Assembly (NCBI RefSeq): GCF_022180385.2
Contig: NZ_BQME02000002.1
Location: forward strand, 1,674,001 to 1,738,000
Direction: 5' to 3'
Length of the DNA: 64,000 bases
DNA from: Paenibacillus sp. L3-i20
Lineage (GTDB): Bacteria > Bacillota > Bacilli > Paenibacillales > Paenibacillaceae
The translations under genes were made by a program, and so were the position numbers. The notes beneath the pieces were generated by a model that ran no database searches, was not told the origin of the DNA, and worked only from the letters and a program-made list of their open reading frames with translations. Each line of letters starts with the position of its first letter. Within the stretch, counting starts at the first letter, position 1. Positions 24,897 through 33,632 of this stretch are shown here, piece after piece.

Positions 24897-26063
24897 ATGA
24901 ACAACTTTCAATTTCATAATCCAACTCGCATCGTATTTGGTGAAGGCACAACAAGCCGTCTCGGAGAGCTAACTGCAGCTTACGGAAAGTCCATTCTTCT
25001 TGTTTACGGCGGTGGCAGCATTAAAGCGACAGGCTTATACGATCTTGTCATCAGTCAGTTATCGGAAATAGGCGCAACCGTACACGAATTAGCAGGTATC
25101 GAGCCTAACCCAAGACTAACGACTGTTAATAAGGGAATTGAGCTTTGCCGTACACATGGCATCGAGTTTGTCATTGCTGTAGGTGGCGGAAGTGTTATCG
25201 ATGCTGCCAAAGCGATTGCAGCAGGTGCACTGTACGAAGGCGACGTTTGGGATTTCTTCACAGGTAAAGCCACTATTAAGAAAGCGTTGCCCCTCGGCAC
25301 CGTTTTGACACTGGCTGCGACTGGTTCAGAAATGAACGGCAACACTGTAATTTCCCATTGGGATGCGAAGCTTAAGCGCGGAGCTGGCAGCCCGCTTTTG
25401 AATCCTGCGTTTTCTATCCTTGATCCATCACTAACGTATACTGTACCTCGCAATCACACGGTATATGGCTCTGTAGACATTATGTCGCATGTATTCGAGC
25501 AATATTTCAGCTTGACCGAAAATACACCTCTTCAAGAACGGTTTTGTGAATCCATCCTGCAAACTGTAATTGAAAATGTCGAGCCTGCTCTTGCTGATCC
25601 AAACGACAAGGCTGCTCGCGCCAACCTAATGTGGTGCGGAACGATGGCGCTTAACGGCGGTCAAATTAGTCTTGGCATGGTCAATGATTGGGCTTCCCAT
25701 GGAATTGAGCATGAGGTTAGTGCCATTTACGATATTCCGCATGGTGCTGGGCTAGCTATTATTTTCCCCAACTGGATGCGTTATGTTTACAAGGAGCGCC
25801 CGGATCGATTTGCACAATATGCGACACGTGTTTGGGGAATTGACGCTACAGGCAAAACAGAAGATGAACTTGCTCTAGCCGGTATTCAAGCTACACGTGA
25901 CTTCTTCACTCGCATTGGAGCAGAATCGAGACTAGCAGACTTCGGCATAGGCGAAGAACAATTAGATCGTATGGCTGAAGAAGCAGTTCGTTACAGGGCT
26001 ATTGGTTCCTTTAAAGTGCTTGAAAAGAACGACGTCCGCGAAATATTACGCTTATCACTATAA
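24897..26063 (+). CDS. Iron-containing alcohol dehydrogenase (YugJ/BDH-like)
   Basis: The 388-residue group III dehydrogenase has a nucleotide-binding GGGSVIDAAKAIA and the metal-site histidines in DIMSHVFEQYF, NDWASHGIEHEVSA and IPHGAGLAIIFPNW (in part). Relatives (YugJ, YqhD, BdhA) are NADPH-dependent butanol or aldehyde reductases. AAGGAGG lies just before the ATG. The aldo/keto reductase begins 30 bases later, so the two form an aldehyde-reducing operon. Confidence 0.9.
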   Translation: MNNFQFHNPTRIVFGEGTTSRLGELTAAYGKSILLVYGGGSIKATGLYDLVISQLSEIGATVHELAGIEPNPRLTTVNKGIELCRTHGIEFVIAVGGGSVIDAAKAIAAGALYEGDVWDFFTGKATIKKALPLGTVLTLAATGSEMNGNTVISHWDAKLKRGAGSPLLNPAFSILDPSLTYTVPRNHTVYGSVDIMSHVFEQYFSLTENTPLQERFCESILQTVIENVEPALADPNDKAARANLMWCGTMALNGGQISLGMVNDWASHGIEHEVSAIYDIPHGAGLAIIFPNWMRYVYKERPDRFAQYATRVWGIDATGKTEDELALAGIQATRDFFTRIGAESRLADFGIGEEQLDRMAEEAVRYRAIGSFKVLEKNDVREILRLSL

Positions 26064-26093
26064 TCATTACCCACTTAGGAAGGGGATTTAATT

Positions 26094-26921
26094 ATGACAA
26101 TCGCGTTAACAGAAAGCACACAACTTAGCAACGGAGTTAAAATGCCATGGTTCGGTCTAGGCGTATGGAAAGTAAAGGACGATGGCGAAGCAGAAAATAC
26201 AGTTAAATCTGCAATCGATGCAGGTTACCGGAGCATCGATACAGCAGCAGTATACGGGAATGAAGTTGGTGTGGGCGCTGGAATACGCAGCAGCGGCGTC
26301 CGTAGAGAGGATATTTTCGTAACTACGAAAATATGGAACGCAAACCAAGGGTATGAATCCACCTTTGCAGCGTTTGAGGAAAGCCTGTCTAAGCTTGAGA
26401 TGGATTATGTCGATCTTCTGCTCATTCACTGGCCGGTAAAGGACAAGTATAAGGACACTTGGCGTGCGCTCGAACAAATTTACAAGGACGGAAAAGCACG
26501 TGCAATCGGCGTTAGCAATTTCCAGATTCATCATTTGCAAGACTTGATGGCTTCGAGCACAATCGTTCCGATGGTGAATCAAGTAGAATACCATCCCCTG
26601 CTTACTCAACAGGAGCTTCATAACTTTAGCAAAGAAAATCACATTCAATTGATGGCTTGGAGCCCGCTTATGCAAGGTAATCTTGATCAAAGTGTGTTAG
26701 CAGAGATTGGTGCAAAGTATGGCAAATCACCTGCTCAAGTCGTTCTTCGTTGGGATTTGCAAAATGAAGTAGTAACTATCCCGAAAACAATTAATCCGGA
26801 GCGTTTGAAGGAAAATGGGGCCATTTTTGATTTCGAGCTAACAGCCGAAGAGGTTGCTCGCATTTCTTCACTAAATCGTAATGAACGATTTGGACCTGAT
26901 CCAGACAACTTTGACTTCTAG
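26094..26921 (+). CDS. Aldo/keto reductase (AKR5-like, YtbE/YvgN group)
   Basis: The 275-residue NADPH-dependent reductase shows the catalytic tetrad: Asp and Tyr in [11 protein letters not shown], Lys in TTKIW and His in LLIHWPV. Nucleotide contacts are in GVSNFQ and [13 protein letters not shown]. The family reduces methylglyoxal and other toxic aldehydes. It shares a transcript with the alcohol dehydrogenase 30 bases upstream. The length is normal. Confidence 0.92.
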   Translation: MTIALTESTQLSNGVKMPWFGLGVWKVKDDGEAENTVKSAIDAGYRSIDTAAVYGNEVGVGAGIRSSGVRREDIFVTTKIWNANQGYESTFAAFEESLSKLEMDYVDLLLIHWPVKDKYKDTWRALEQIYKDGKARAIGVSNFQIHHLQDLMASSTIVPMVNQVEYHPLLTQQELHNFSKENHIQLMAWSPLMQGNLDQSVLAEIGAKYGKSPAQVVLRWDLQNEVVTIPKTINPERLKENGAIFDFELTAEEVARISSLNRNERFGPDPDNFDF

Positions 26922-26985
26922 TTTTCAACTCGATCTAGTAAACTTTGTAATTTTATACGAATAATACAATATGTGCGCAGGATTC

Positions 26986-27039
26986 ACACTCCCCTTTGTC
27001 GAAAAGTATTTATACTATTCATTCGTAAAGGGGGAGTGT
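26986..27039 (+). promoter_or_regulatory. Stem-loop burying the ribosome binding site of the DUF2325 gene
   Basis: The arm ACACTCCCCTTT at 26986-26997 pairs with AAAGGGGGAGTGT at 27027-27039, apart from one extra G. The right arm contains the ribosome binding site and is followed by TTTTTG, so the same structure could act as an intrinsic terminator or block translation. A possible -10 (TACAAT, 26965-26970) lies just upstream. Confidence 0.7.
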
Positions 27040-27041
27040 TT

Positions 27042-29180
27042 TTGAATATGAAAATGAGAGCCCGGATTGCGGGTTTAGTTGACTCAGCTCAATGGACAAA
27101 GGAAATGGAAGCTTACCGATCGATACTTGAACGTGTAACAAAACTTCCCTTGCCGGATAAAATGTTACTTTTGTATGTGAAGGATTTGGATGATAAGGAA
27201 AAGTTGACGATGGCGTTAACTTTAGAATTCCCTTTTGCAAAGCGGGAATTACGGAAGTGGCCGGAAATGCTGTTCGTCAAAATGCTCCGGATGAGTATTT
27301 TGCAAGCCAACAAAGATATAGTAGCCAAACGCAGACTGCTGCTTTCTGTCCTACATACCATCCCAAACTTATCCGAAGACAATGAAACGGATCTCACAAC
27401 AATACTGGAAGAAGAGGAACAACAAATTGATAAGGATGGTTTTTGGGCCTATTATTGGACCATTTATTTCCACACTGGGAAGGATGATAATAAGGAGCTA
27501 TGGGCCAAAGAAACAAAAAGGCTCTCAGAATGGAAGCTGTCACCCCATCATGAAAGAACAACGCCTACAAATGCAACAAACACAGCCACTGCCACCGCAG
27601 ACGCCGAGGAAAACAAGTATGAGAAAAAAATTGCCCTTCTTGAAAGCTTATATGCAAAGGAAACGGCCCATCGACAACAATTGGAGCAGAACATCGCAAT
27701 TAGAAACAAACATCTGCGCATGAAATCAGAAGAACTTGAGCGGCTCAGCATCGCTTTAGACCGACAAAGACATGAAGTTGAGCTATCCGAAACCAAACAC
27801 GAAAAGATGACTCAAATACAGCAAGAGCGCGAACATCGTTGGAAGCAGGAACAAGATGCTTGGGTGTCTGAGCGACAAATGTTCCTGAACACGATTCGTT
27901 CTCTAAACAGCAAACAAAATCAGCTTGAGAGCACGATCGAGTCTCACTCGAAAGAGATGTACTTCCAAAATAAAGACAAAGCTGTTTTGAAGCAGGCCAT
28001 ATCAACAATTAAAGACAAGCTAAACGATCAGCACGAATTGATTAATCGATTGACACTTTGCCTTTATCAAGAAATTGAAGAGGTTGCCTCAGCTCAAATA
28101 AGTACAAATGACAGCCGCTTCAGCATAGCTCGCGCCCGTATTCGGAAAGCATTGGATTTAGCTGATGCTTTAGAGGCTTATCAAGCTCAAGACCTTCAAG
28201 TAAACCCAACATCGCAACAAGAATCTACCGACAATCAACATAGACATGCTTTCACCGAAAAAAGTAACGATGCTGAACCGTCCCATCCACATATACCTAC
28301 TGCACACGTACATAAGGGCAACACTACAGCACCACCCTCTATTCGATCTAATGAAGAAGCCTCATCATTAAATGGAACATTTTATCGACGTGATCATGGA
28401 GGCTATATTAAACTTGAGAACAATGTAACCTTTAACATTACAGAATCGATCGTTTATCAACATGGTCTTCAGCACGAAGCAGAATTGCTTTGCACACCTA
28501 GTAAACATCATGGAGCATCCATTCATTATGATATACAACTGCTCTTTCAGGGTGATGACACCTACTCCCCTATTCAACAATTTGACGGATATATTTCGCT
28601 AGGTGACGATCAAATTTGGTATTGTGTCGATATGAATCATGCCGAAAATCGATTCCATATCCACTATAAGGATATCGAAATTCAAAAGCCGTCCAATGGA
28701 GATCCTTGCACCTTCAACGTCATGGATGGTGGTCATATCGCCCGTATAACGAAGCTGTACCGGCTTGCAACAGGGCAAAACAAAGGTACTCACCCAGCAG
28801 AACTTGATCCAACAAGGTACAAGCAAAGCAGAGATAAACGAAACTCAGCTTTACCTAGGCAAAAGGTTCAGCCATTCCTGCGAGGCAGTACCATTACAAT
28901 TATAGGAGGACTCCGGAAGTGGTTTGAGGAGGTTGTGTTAGAGTGCGGAGCTGAGCTCGTACATGAAAATGGTGAACATCCCGAACGTGTTCAATCCGAT
29001 TTAAGGCGGTCACAAGCCCTTTTCCTTCTCATTTCATCCACATCTCATCGTGCGACATGGGAAGGCATTGATATTGCAAAAGCACACGGCATCCCTCACT
29101 TTGTCATTCAAGGGTCCAAATCTAATCTGCGTATGCTTCTATGGGACAATCGTGAATTGATTCAGAGTGCCAATCGTTAA
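27042..29180 (+). CDS. Coiled-coil protein with C-terminal DUF2325 domain
   Basis: The 712-residue protein (TTG start at 27042, five bases after GGGGGAG; ATG at 27048 is the alternative) has an N-terminal helical region, a long coiled coil (about 190-330, rich in Glu, Arg and Gln), a low-complexity His/Thr/Ser linker, a beta-rich middle (about 440-590) and a C-terminal DUF2325 domain (about 616-712; TITIIGGLRKWFEE, GAELVHENGEHPE, SSTSHRATW). DUF2325 is a small Rossmann-like domain of unknown function. There is no signal peptide. The gene stands alone, between the aldo/keto reductase and an NlpC/P60 gene. Confidence 0.78.
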   Translation: MNMKMRARIAGLVDSAQWTKEMEAYRSILERVTKLPLPDKMLLLYVKDLDDKEKLTMALTLEFPFAKRELRKWPEMLFVKMLRMSILQANKDIVAKRRLLLSVLHTIPNLSEDNETDLTTILEEEEQQIDKDGFWAYYWTIYFHTGKDDNKELWAKETKRLSEWKLSPHHERTTPTNATNTATATADAEENKYEKKIALLESLYAKETAHRQQLEQNIAIRNKHLRMKSEELERLSIALDRQRHEVELSETKHEKMTQIQQEREHRWKQEQDAWVSERQMFLNTIRSLNSKQNQLESTIESHSKEMYFQNKDKAVLKQAISTIKDKLNDQHELINRLTLCLYQEIEEVASAQISTNDSRFSIARARIRKALDLADALEAYQAQDLQVNPTSQQESTDNQHRHAFTEKSNDAEPSHPHIPTAHVHKGNTTAPPSIRSNEEASSLNGTFYRRDHGGYIKLENNVTFNITESIVYQHGLQHEAELLCTPSKHHGASIHYDIQLLFQGDDTYSPIQQFDGYISLGDDQIWYCVDMNHAENRFHIHYKDIEIQKPSNGDPCTFNVMDGGHIARITKLYRLATGQNKGTHPAELDPTRYKQSRDKRNSALPRQKVQPFLRGSTITIIGGLRKWFEEVVLECGAELVHENGEHPERVQSDLRRSQALFLLISSTSHRATWEGIDIAKAHGIPHFVIQGSKSNLRMLLWDNRELIQSANR

Positions 29181-29359
29181 GCATTTTCAGTCTATACAAT
29201 GACACGTCATTAATTATTAATATTTTTTCATTAATTTCTCATAATCGCTCATTTAGCATGATTACCGCTGGATTATCGTTCTCATAGAGTAAAATAGGCC
29301 CTTTTTCCGTGTGTTATAGTGATAACATCAAACGAAACAGTAGAGGATAACCTAACATC

Positions 29360-29845
29360 ATGAAAAACATAAGCTTGTTTAAACGCATTGTAAAAATTAG
29401 CACTTGTAGTGCTATTGTATGGACTGCATTTACTTTTGGGGCTGCTAATCAAGACGTTTCTGCTGCAAATCCTGCATCACTTGAACTGATTGAAACGAGT
29501 AAAGATTACATAGGAACGCCATATCAATTCGGAGCAAAACCAGGAAATACGAGCGCATTCGATTGCTCATCTTTTACACAATATATGTTTAAGCGCTTAA
29601 ACATTTGGCTTCCGCGTACATCTGCGGCTCAAGCTAGCATGGGAACAAAAGTCGATAAAGCTTCTTTAAGTACAGGAGATCTCGTTTTCTACAAAACGAA
29701 TGGGAAATCGATTAGCCATGTGGCAATCTATGCCGGCAACAACCAAATCATCCACAGCGCCAGCAGCAAGGGCGTTTCCATTGCAAATATGAATTCAACC
29801 TACTGGAAAAGCAAATATGTAACTGCAAGACGAGTAATTAAATAA
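29360..29845 (+). CDS. Secreted NlpC/P60 cell-wall hydrolase
   Basis: The 161-residue protein has a signal peptide (to about residue 34, VSAAN) and a single NlpC/P60 domain with catalytic Cys69 (AFDCSSF), His120 (SHVAIY) and His132 (IIHSAS). Such enzymes cleave the gamma-D-glutamyl-meso-diaminopimelate bond in peptidoglycan. No LysM or SH3b wall-binding domain is present, so it is a minimal form. The ribosome binding site is weak. Confidence 0.9.
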   Translation: MKNISLFKRIVKISTCSAIVWTAFTFGAANQDVSAANPASLELIETSKDYIGTPYQFGAKPGNTSAFDCSSFTQYMFKRLNIWLPRTSAAQASMGTKVDKASLSTGDLVFYKTNGKSISHVAIYAGNNQIIHSASSKGVSIANMNSTYWKSKYVTARRVIK

Positions 29846-29862
29846 TTGGTAATATAATAGAC

Positions 29863-29893
29863 GAAGACAGGCTCTTAGTGGAGACTGTCTTTT
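29863..29893 (+). terminator. Terminator of the NlpC/P60 gene
   Basis: AAGACAG and CTGTCTT form a stem followed by TTCT. Confidence 0.6.
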
Positions 29894-29946
29894 CTATGTA
29901 GGGAAAGCTATTTCATATCTCGTAGGTAAATAACGGTTTCATTTAC

Positions 29947-29976
29947 GAATAATTCCCTTGCAGTTGCAGCATAATA
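29947..29976 (+). promoter_or_regulatory. Sigma-G promoter of the SASP gene
   Basis: The -35 GAATA (29947-29951) and -10 CATAATA (29970-29976), 18 bases apart, both match the sigma-G consensus (GHATR and CATNHTA). The SASP gene starts 26 bases further on, after AAGGAGG. Confidence 0.75.
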
Positions 29977-30001
29977 GCCTCAAGAAGGAGGCTGAGAATA
30001 G

Positions 30002-30211
30002 ATGGCAAAGGGATCAAATCAACTTCTTGTACCACAAGCACGTGCAGCGCTTGAGCAACTGAAATATGAAATCGCAGCGGAACTGGGTATTCAACTTCCG
30101 CAAGATGGTTATTACGGAAATATGACCACTCGAGATATCGGCTCTATTGGCGGCAATATTACACGCAGACTCGTCCAAATTGCAGAACAACAGTTAACAG
30201 GGAATCGCTAA
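30002..30211 (+). CDS. Alpha/beta-type small acid-soluble spore protein
   Basis: The 69-residue protein carries the two SASP signatures: KYEIAAELGI with the GPR protease cleavage region, and DIGSIGGNITRRLVQIAEQQL (in part), the DNA-binding helix. SASPs coat spore DNA and protect it from UV and heat, and are degraded at germination. A sigma-G promoter lies just upstream, so expression is expected in the forespore. It shows that the host forms endospores. Confidence 0.95.
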   Translation: MAKGSNQLLVPQARAALEQLKYEIAAELGIQLPQDGYYGNMTTRDIGSIGGNITRRLVQIAEQQLTGNR

Positions 30212-30268
30212 TCAAGTGTAAACGGCTAATGCCTTCCCTTGGAGGCTTAGCTTTCATTTTGCGGAGAA

Positions 30269-30357
30269 ATATAAGCCTCTTATAAGAAGAAAAACTTATA
30301 CGAGGCTTATATTTTGAAACAAGCAAAAAGAGAGCGCTTCCGCGTTCTCTTTTTGCT
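30269..30357 (+). terminator. Two consecutive hairpins after the SASP gene
   Basis: Hairpin one pairs ATAAGCCTC (30271-30279) with GAGGCTTAT (30302-30310). Hairpin two pairs GCAAAAAGAGAGCGC with GCGTTCTCTTTTTGC (about 30323-30356) and is followed by a T run. They end the SASP transcript, and the second may act in both directions. Confidence 0.8.
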
Positions 30358-30457
30358 TTTATCCTTTCTTTTGTGCGTAAATATCGGTAAAATGGGATAG
30401 AGTTATTTAAGATACATAGATCCTTGTCACTTTATTAGAGAAAGGAATATCCCAAAT

Positions 30458-31648
30458 ATGATTATTCAACCCAAAACACGCGGTTTTATTTGTACGACAG
30501 CACATCCAGAGGGCTGTGCAAGCCAAGTACAACGACAAATTGATTATGTAACTAGCCAGCCTGCTATCGAAGGACCTCGCAACGTTCTAGTTGTAGGTGC
30601 TTCAACTGGCTACGGCCTTGCTTCCCGCATCGTCTCTTCTTTTGCTGCTGGAGCGAACACCGTTGGCGTTTATTTCGACAAAGCTGCTGAAGGCGCTCGT
30701 ACTGCTTCTGCAGGCTGGTATAATTCCGCTGCATTCGAAGAAGCAGCAGCGAAAGCTGGACGCAAATCCTACAGCATCGTTGGCGATGCTTTCTCAGATG
30801 AAATCAAAGCAAAAACGATTGACCTTATTCGTACTGAGCTTGGTCAAATCGACTTAGTCATTTACAGCGTTGCATCACCAAGACGTACTCATCCAAAGAC
30901 TGGGGAAGTATTCTCCTCTGTCATTAAGCCGCTTGGCGGAACATATACGAACAAAACAGTTAACTTCCATAATGGCGAAGTTACAACTGCTACAATTGAG
31001 CCAGCAACGGAAGACGAACTGCGTCAGACGATTGCAGTCATGGGCGGAGAGGACTGGCAGATGTGGATTGATGAGCTTGGACGTGCAGGCGCTCTAGCAG
31101 AAGGTGCAACAACTGTTGCTTATTCTTATATCGGTCCAGAAATTACTCATGCTGTCTATCGCGAAGGAACAATTGGCGCAGCCAAAAACGATCTAGAAGC
31201 TACAGCTCATCGCCTGAATGCTCAACTAGGCACGAATGGTGGACGTGCATTTGTTTCCGTAAACAAAGCGCTCGTTACGCAATCCAGCTCTGCTATTCCG
31301 GTTGTACCTCTTTATATTTCTGCTCTTTACAAAGTAATGAAAGAACAAGGCATTCATGAGGGCTGCATCGAACAAATGTATCGCTTATTCGCTGAGAGAC
31401 TTTACGGTCAAAGTGAAACGCTTGTTGATGAAAAGGGACTTATTCGTGTGGATGATTGGGAAATGCGTCCTGAAATTCAAGCAGAAGTAGCGAAGCTATG
31501 GGCTGAATTGACGACAGAAAACGTATATGAACTTTCTGATCTCGAAGGTTATCGCCGCGAGTTCTTCCAGTTGTTCGGCTTCCAAACAGACGGAATTAAT
31601 TATGAAGCAGACACAAACCCAGACGTTGCAATTCCAAATTTACGATAA
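30458..31648 (+). CDS. fabV: Trans-2-enoyl-ACP/CoA reductase
   Basis: The 396-residue enzyme has the FabV/TER layout: N-terminal IIQPKTRGFICTTAHP, the nucleotide-binding VLVVGASTGYGLASR and the active-site motif Y-x8-K (YREGTIGAAK). FabV reduces enoyl-ACP with NADH in fatty acid synthesis and confers resistance to triclosan; the clostridial relative TER uses crotonyl-CoA. The sequence does not separate these two uses. The PRPP synthetase gene begins 27 bases further on and may share the transcript. Confidence 0.93.
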   Translation: MIIQPKTRGFICTTAHPEGCASQVQRQIDYVTSQPAIEGPRNVLVVGASTGYGLASRIVSSFAAGANTVGVYFDKAAEGARTASAGWYNSAAFEEAAAKAGRKSYSIVGDAFSDEIKAKTIDLIRTELGQIDLVIYSVASPRRTHPKTGEVFSSVIKPLGGTYTNKTVNFHNGEVTTATIEPATEDELRQTIAVMGGEDWQMWIDELGRAGALAEGATTVAYSYIGPEITHAVYREGTIGAAKNDLEATAHRLNAQLGTNGGRAFVSVNKALVTQSSSAIPVVPLYISALYKVMKEQGIHEGCIEQMYRLFAERLYGQSETLVDEKGLIRVDDWEMRPEIQAEVAKLWAELTTENVYELSDLEGYRREFFQLFGFQTDGINYEADTNPDVAIPNLR

Positions 31649-31675
31649 GCCACACATGCAAGAATGGAGGGCAAT

Positions 31676-32614
31676 ATGCCGAAGATTAAAGTATTTTCAG
31701 GTTCATCCAATGAGCCATTAGCGATAAAAGTTTGTGAACAACTAAATATGCCACTAGGCAAAATAGCTATTTCTCGTCTTCAAAGCGGGGAAATCCATGT
31801 ATCTTATGAGGAATCGCTGCGAAACTCCCATGTATTTTTAGTACAGTCATTATCAAATCCGGTTAATGAGCATTTGGTAGAATTGCTCGTCATGATTGAT
31901 GCAGCGAAGCGTGCTTCCGCCAAATCGATCAATATCGTTATGCCGTACTACGGATATGCTCGTCAAGAACGTAAGTCAGCGCCAAGGGAACCTATCTCCG
32001 CTAAGATGGTCGCTGATATATTGACAACTGTTGGAGCAAATCGTATTATATCTGTCGATTTGCATGCCGATCCAATCCAAGGCTTCTTCAATATTACGGT
32101 GGATCATTTGACTGCTCTTGATTTAATCATTGATTATCTCAGACAAAAGGATATCAAAAACCCAGTTGTCGTATCGCCTGATGCTGGACGCGCAACTACT
32201 GCTGAGAAGTTAGCAGGTCTGCTCGATTGTCCGTTTGCAATTATGATCAAAAATCGTCCTGCACACAATAAATCCGAGATTACTCATATTATCGGTGAGG
32301 TTGAAGGTATGACGCCGATTATTATCGAAGATCTAATTGATACTGGCAGCACAATTGTGAACGTAGTAGAAGCACTTAAGAAACGTGGAGCAGAAGATGC
32401 TTTCATCTGTGCAACTCACGGACTATTTTCCGAAAATGCAGTTGAAAAGCTAAACCATCCTAACATCCAAGAAGTTGTCATCACAGATACGATCCTGCTT
32501 GACCAAGATCGTCCTGACAAGTTTATTGTGCTTCCGATGGCTCCATTGCTAGGTGCCGCTATCAAAATCATTACCGAAGGCGGTTCCATCGCAACGTTGT
32601 TTAAAGTTGAATAA
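31676..32614 (+). CDS. Ribose-phosphate pyrophosphokinase paralogue
   Basis: GGAGG five bases before the ATG at 31676 sets the start, giving 312 residues. The PRPP synthetase features are there: the flexible loop YARQERKSAPREP, VDLHADPIQGFF, PDAGRATTAEK and the PRPP-binding loop EDLIDTGSTI. The last differs from the canonical DDMIDTAGTI and the protein is diverged elsewhere, so this looks like a second copy besides the usual prs of the glmU-prs locus. It makes PRPP from ribose-5-phosphate and ATP if active. It lies right after fabV. Confidence 0.87.
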   Translation: MPKIKVFSGSSNEPLAIKVCEQLNMPLGKIAISRLQSGEIHVSYEESLRNSHVFLVQSLSNPVNEHLVELLVMIDAAKRASAKSINIVMPYYGYARQERKSAPREPISAKMVADILTTVGANRIISVDLHADPIQGFFNITVDHLTALDLIIDYLRQKDIKNPVVVSPDAGRATTAEKLAGLLDCPFAIMIKNRPAHNKSEITHIIGEVEGMTPIIIEDLIDTGSTIVNVVEALKKRGAEDAFICATHGLFSENAVEKLNHPNIQEVVITDTILLDQDRPDKFIVLPMAPLLGAAIKIITEGGSIATLFKVE

Positions 32615-32628
32615 CATATGTACAAACC

Positions 32629-32678
32629 AAGGGACGTCTCAAAGTCATAGTCAATGACGATGCGACGCCCCTTTTCCT
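32629..32678. terminator. Bidirectional terminator between prs paralogue and epimerase
   Basis: AAGGGACGTC pairs with GACGCCCCTT across a loop containing GTCAT/ATGAC; a T run follows on the plus strand. Confidence 0.6.
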
Positions 32679-32690
32679 ATGCTGCTTGCA

Positions 32691-33632
32691 TTACAAATAT
32701 CGTCTAATATAATCGACTTCTTGCTGGAGCCCCTCTTCCAAACCGATAAGCGGCTTATATCCGAGTAAAGTTTCCGCCTTCCCAATATTAGCCCATGTAT
32801 GAACGGGCTCCCCTTTCAAACTCCCGATTCTCATAATATGTGCTTCTTCTCCCGTTAACCTCTCAAGCATTCGGATCACATCAATAATCGTTGACCGCTG
32901 CTTCCCCCCAATATTAATCGTTTCACCAATCACATTTGGCGCTTTTACTACAGAAGCTGTTGCTGAAGCGCAATCACTGACAAAAGTAAAATCTCTGGAC
33001 TGGAATCCATCCCCATACAACGTAATGGGCTTTTTCTCCAACAGCTGGCGAATAAAACGATGAAAGGCCATATCTGAACGTTGCCTAGGACCATACACAG
33101 TAAAATATCTTAATATGACGATAGGAACACCTTCATTACGCCAATACACACGGCAAAGCTGCTCACCTGTTAATTTCGTTACGCCATATGGTGACAATGG
33201 AGTTGGCAACGCATCTTCAGATACCATTCCTGTTGTGTCTCCATATACCGATGAAGTGGATATAAAAACAAACTTCTTCATGTTTTTCCCTACGCAGGCT
33301 TCGAGCAAATGTTGAGTTGCGCTAATATTGTTGCGAACATAATTTGCAAAGTCGGAACCCCAGCTATTCCTCACACCAGGTATACCTCCTAGATGATAGA
33401 CGATATCGACATCAGCAAGTATTTCCTCCCACTTTACATTCATTAGATTTTCCTGATGAAATGTAAACCGTGAATGATCGATGATTTTTTCCAAATGCCG
33501 CGTACCAATCAATACCAGCTCATCTCGGACTAAAGCATCTATTCCGATAACCTCATAATTTGGATTGCTCAGCAATGCTTCACAAAGATGAGAACCAATA
33601 AATCCTGCTGCACCTGTCACAACAATTTTCAC
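32691..33632 (-). CDS. NAD-dependent SDR epimerase (UDP-uronic acid 4-epimerase-like)
   Basis: The 313-residue extended SDR has the NAD-binding GAAGFIGSHL, the STSSVYGDT loop and the catalytic YGVTK (YxxxK), with RDFTFVSD and INIGGK motifs typical of sugar-nucleotide 4-epimerases. The start overlaps the end of the UDP-glucose dehydrogenase gene by four bases, so the substrate is probably UDP-glucuronic acid and the product UDP-galacturonic acid. A different C4 or C5 epimerisation cannot be excluded. Confidence 0.85.
   Translation of the reverse strand: MKIVVTGAAGFIGSHLCEALLSNPNYEVIGIDALVRDELVLIGTRHLEKIIDHSRFTFHQENLMNVKWEEILADVDIVYHLGGIPGVRNSWGSDFANYVRNNISATQHLLEACVGKNMKKFVFISTSSVYGDTTGMVSEDALPTPLSPYGVTKLTGEQLCRVYWRNEGVPIVILRYFTVYGPRQRSDMAFHRFIRQLLEKKPITLYGDGFQSRDFTFVSDCASATASVVKAPNVIGETINIGGKQRSTIIDVIRMLERLTGEEAHIMRIGSLKGEPVHTWANIGKAETLLGYKPLIGLEEGLQQEVDYIRRYL

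Noticed and set aside
26973-27041. N-terminal extension of the DUF2325 gene
   Set aside because: It would place the start inside the stem-loop and has no ribosome binding site; GGGGGAG points to 27042.
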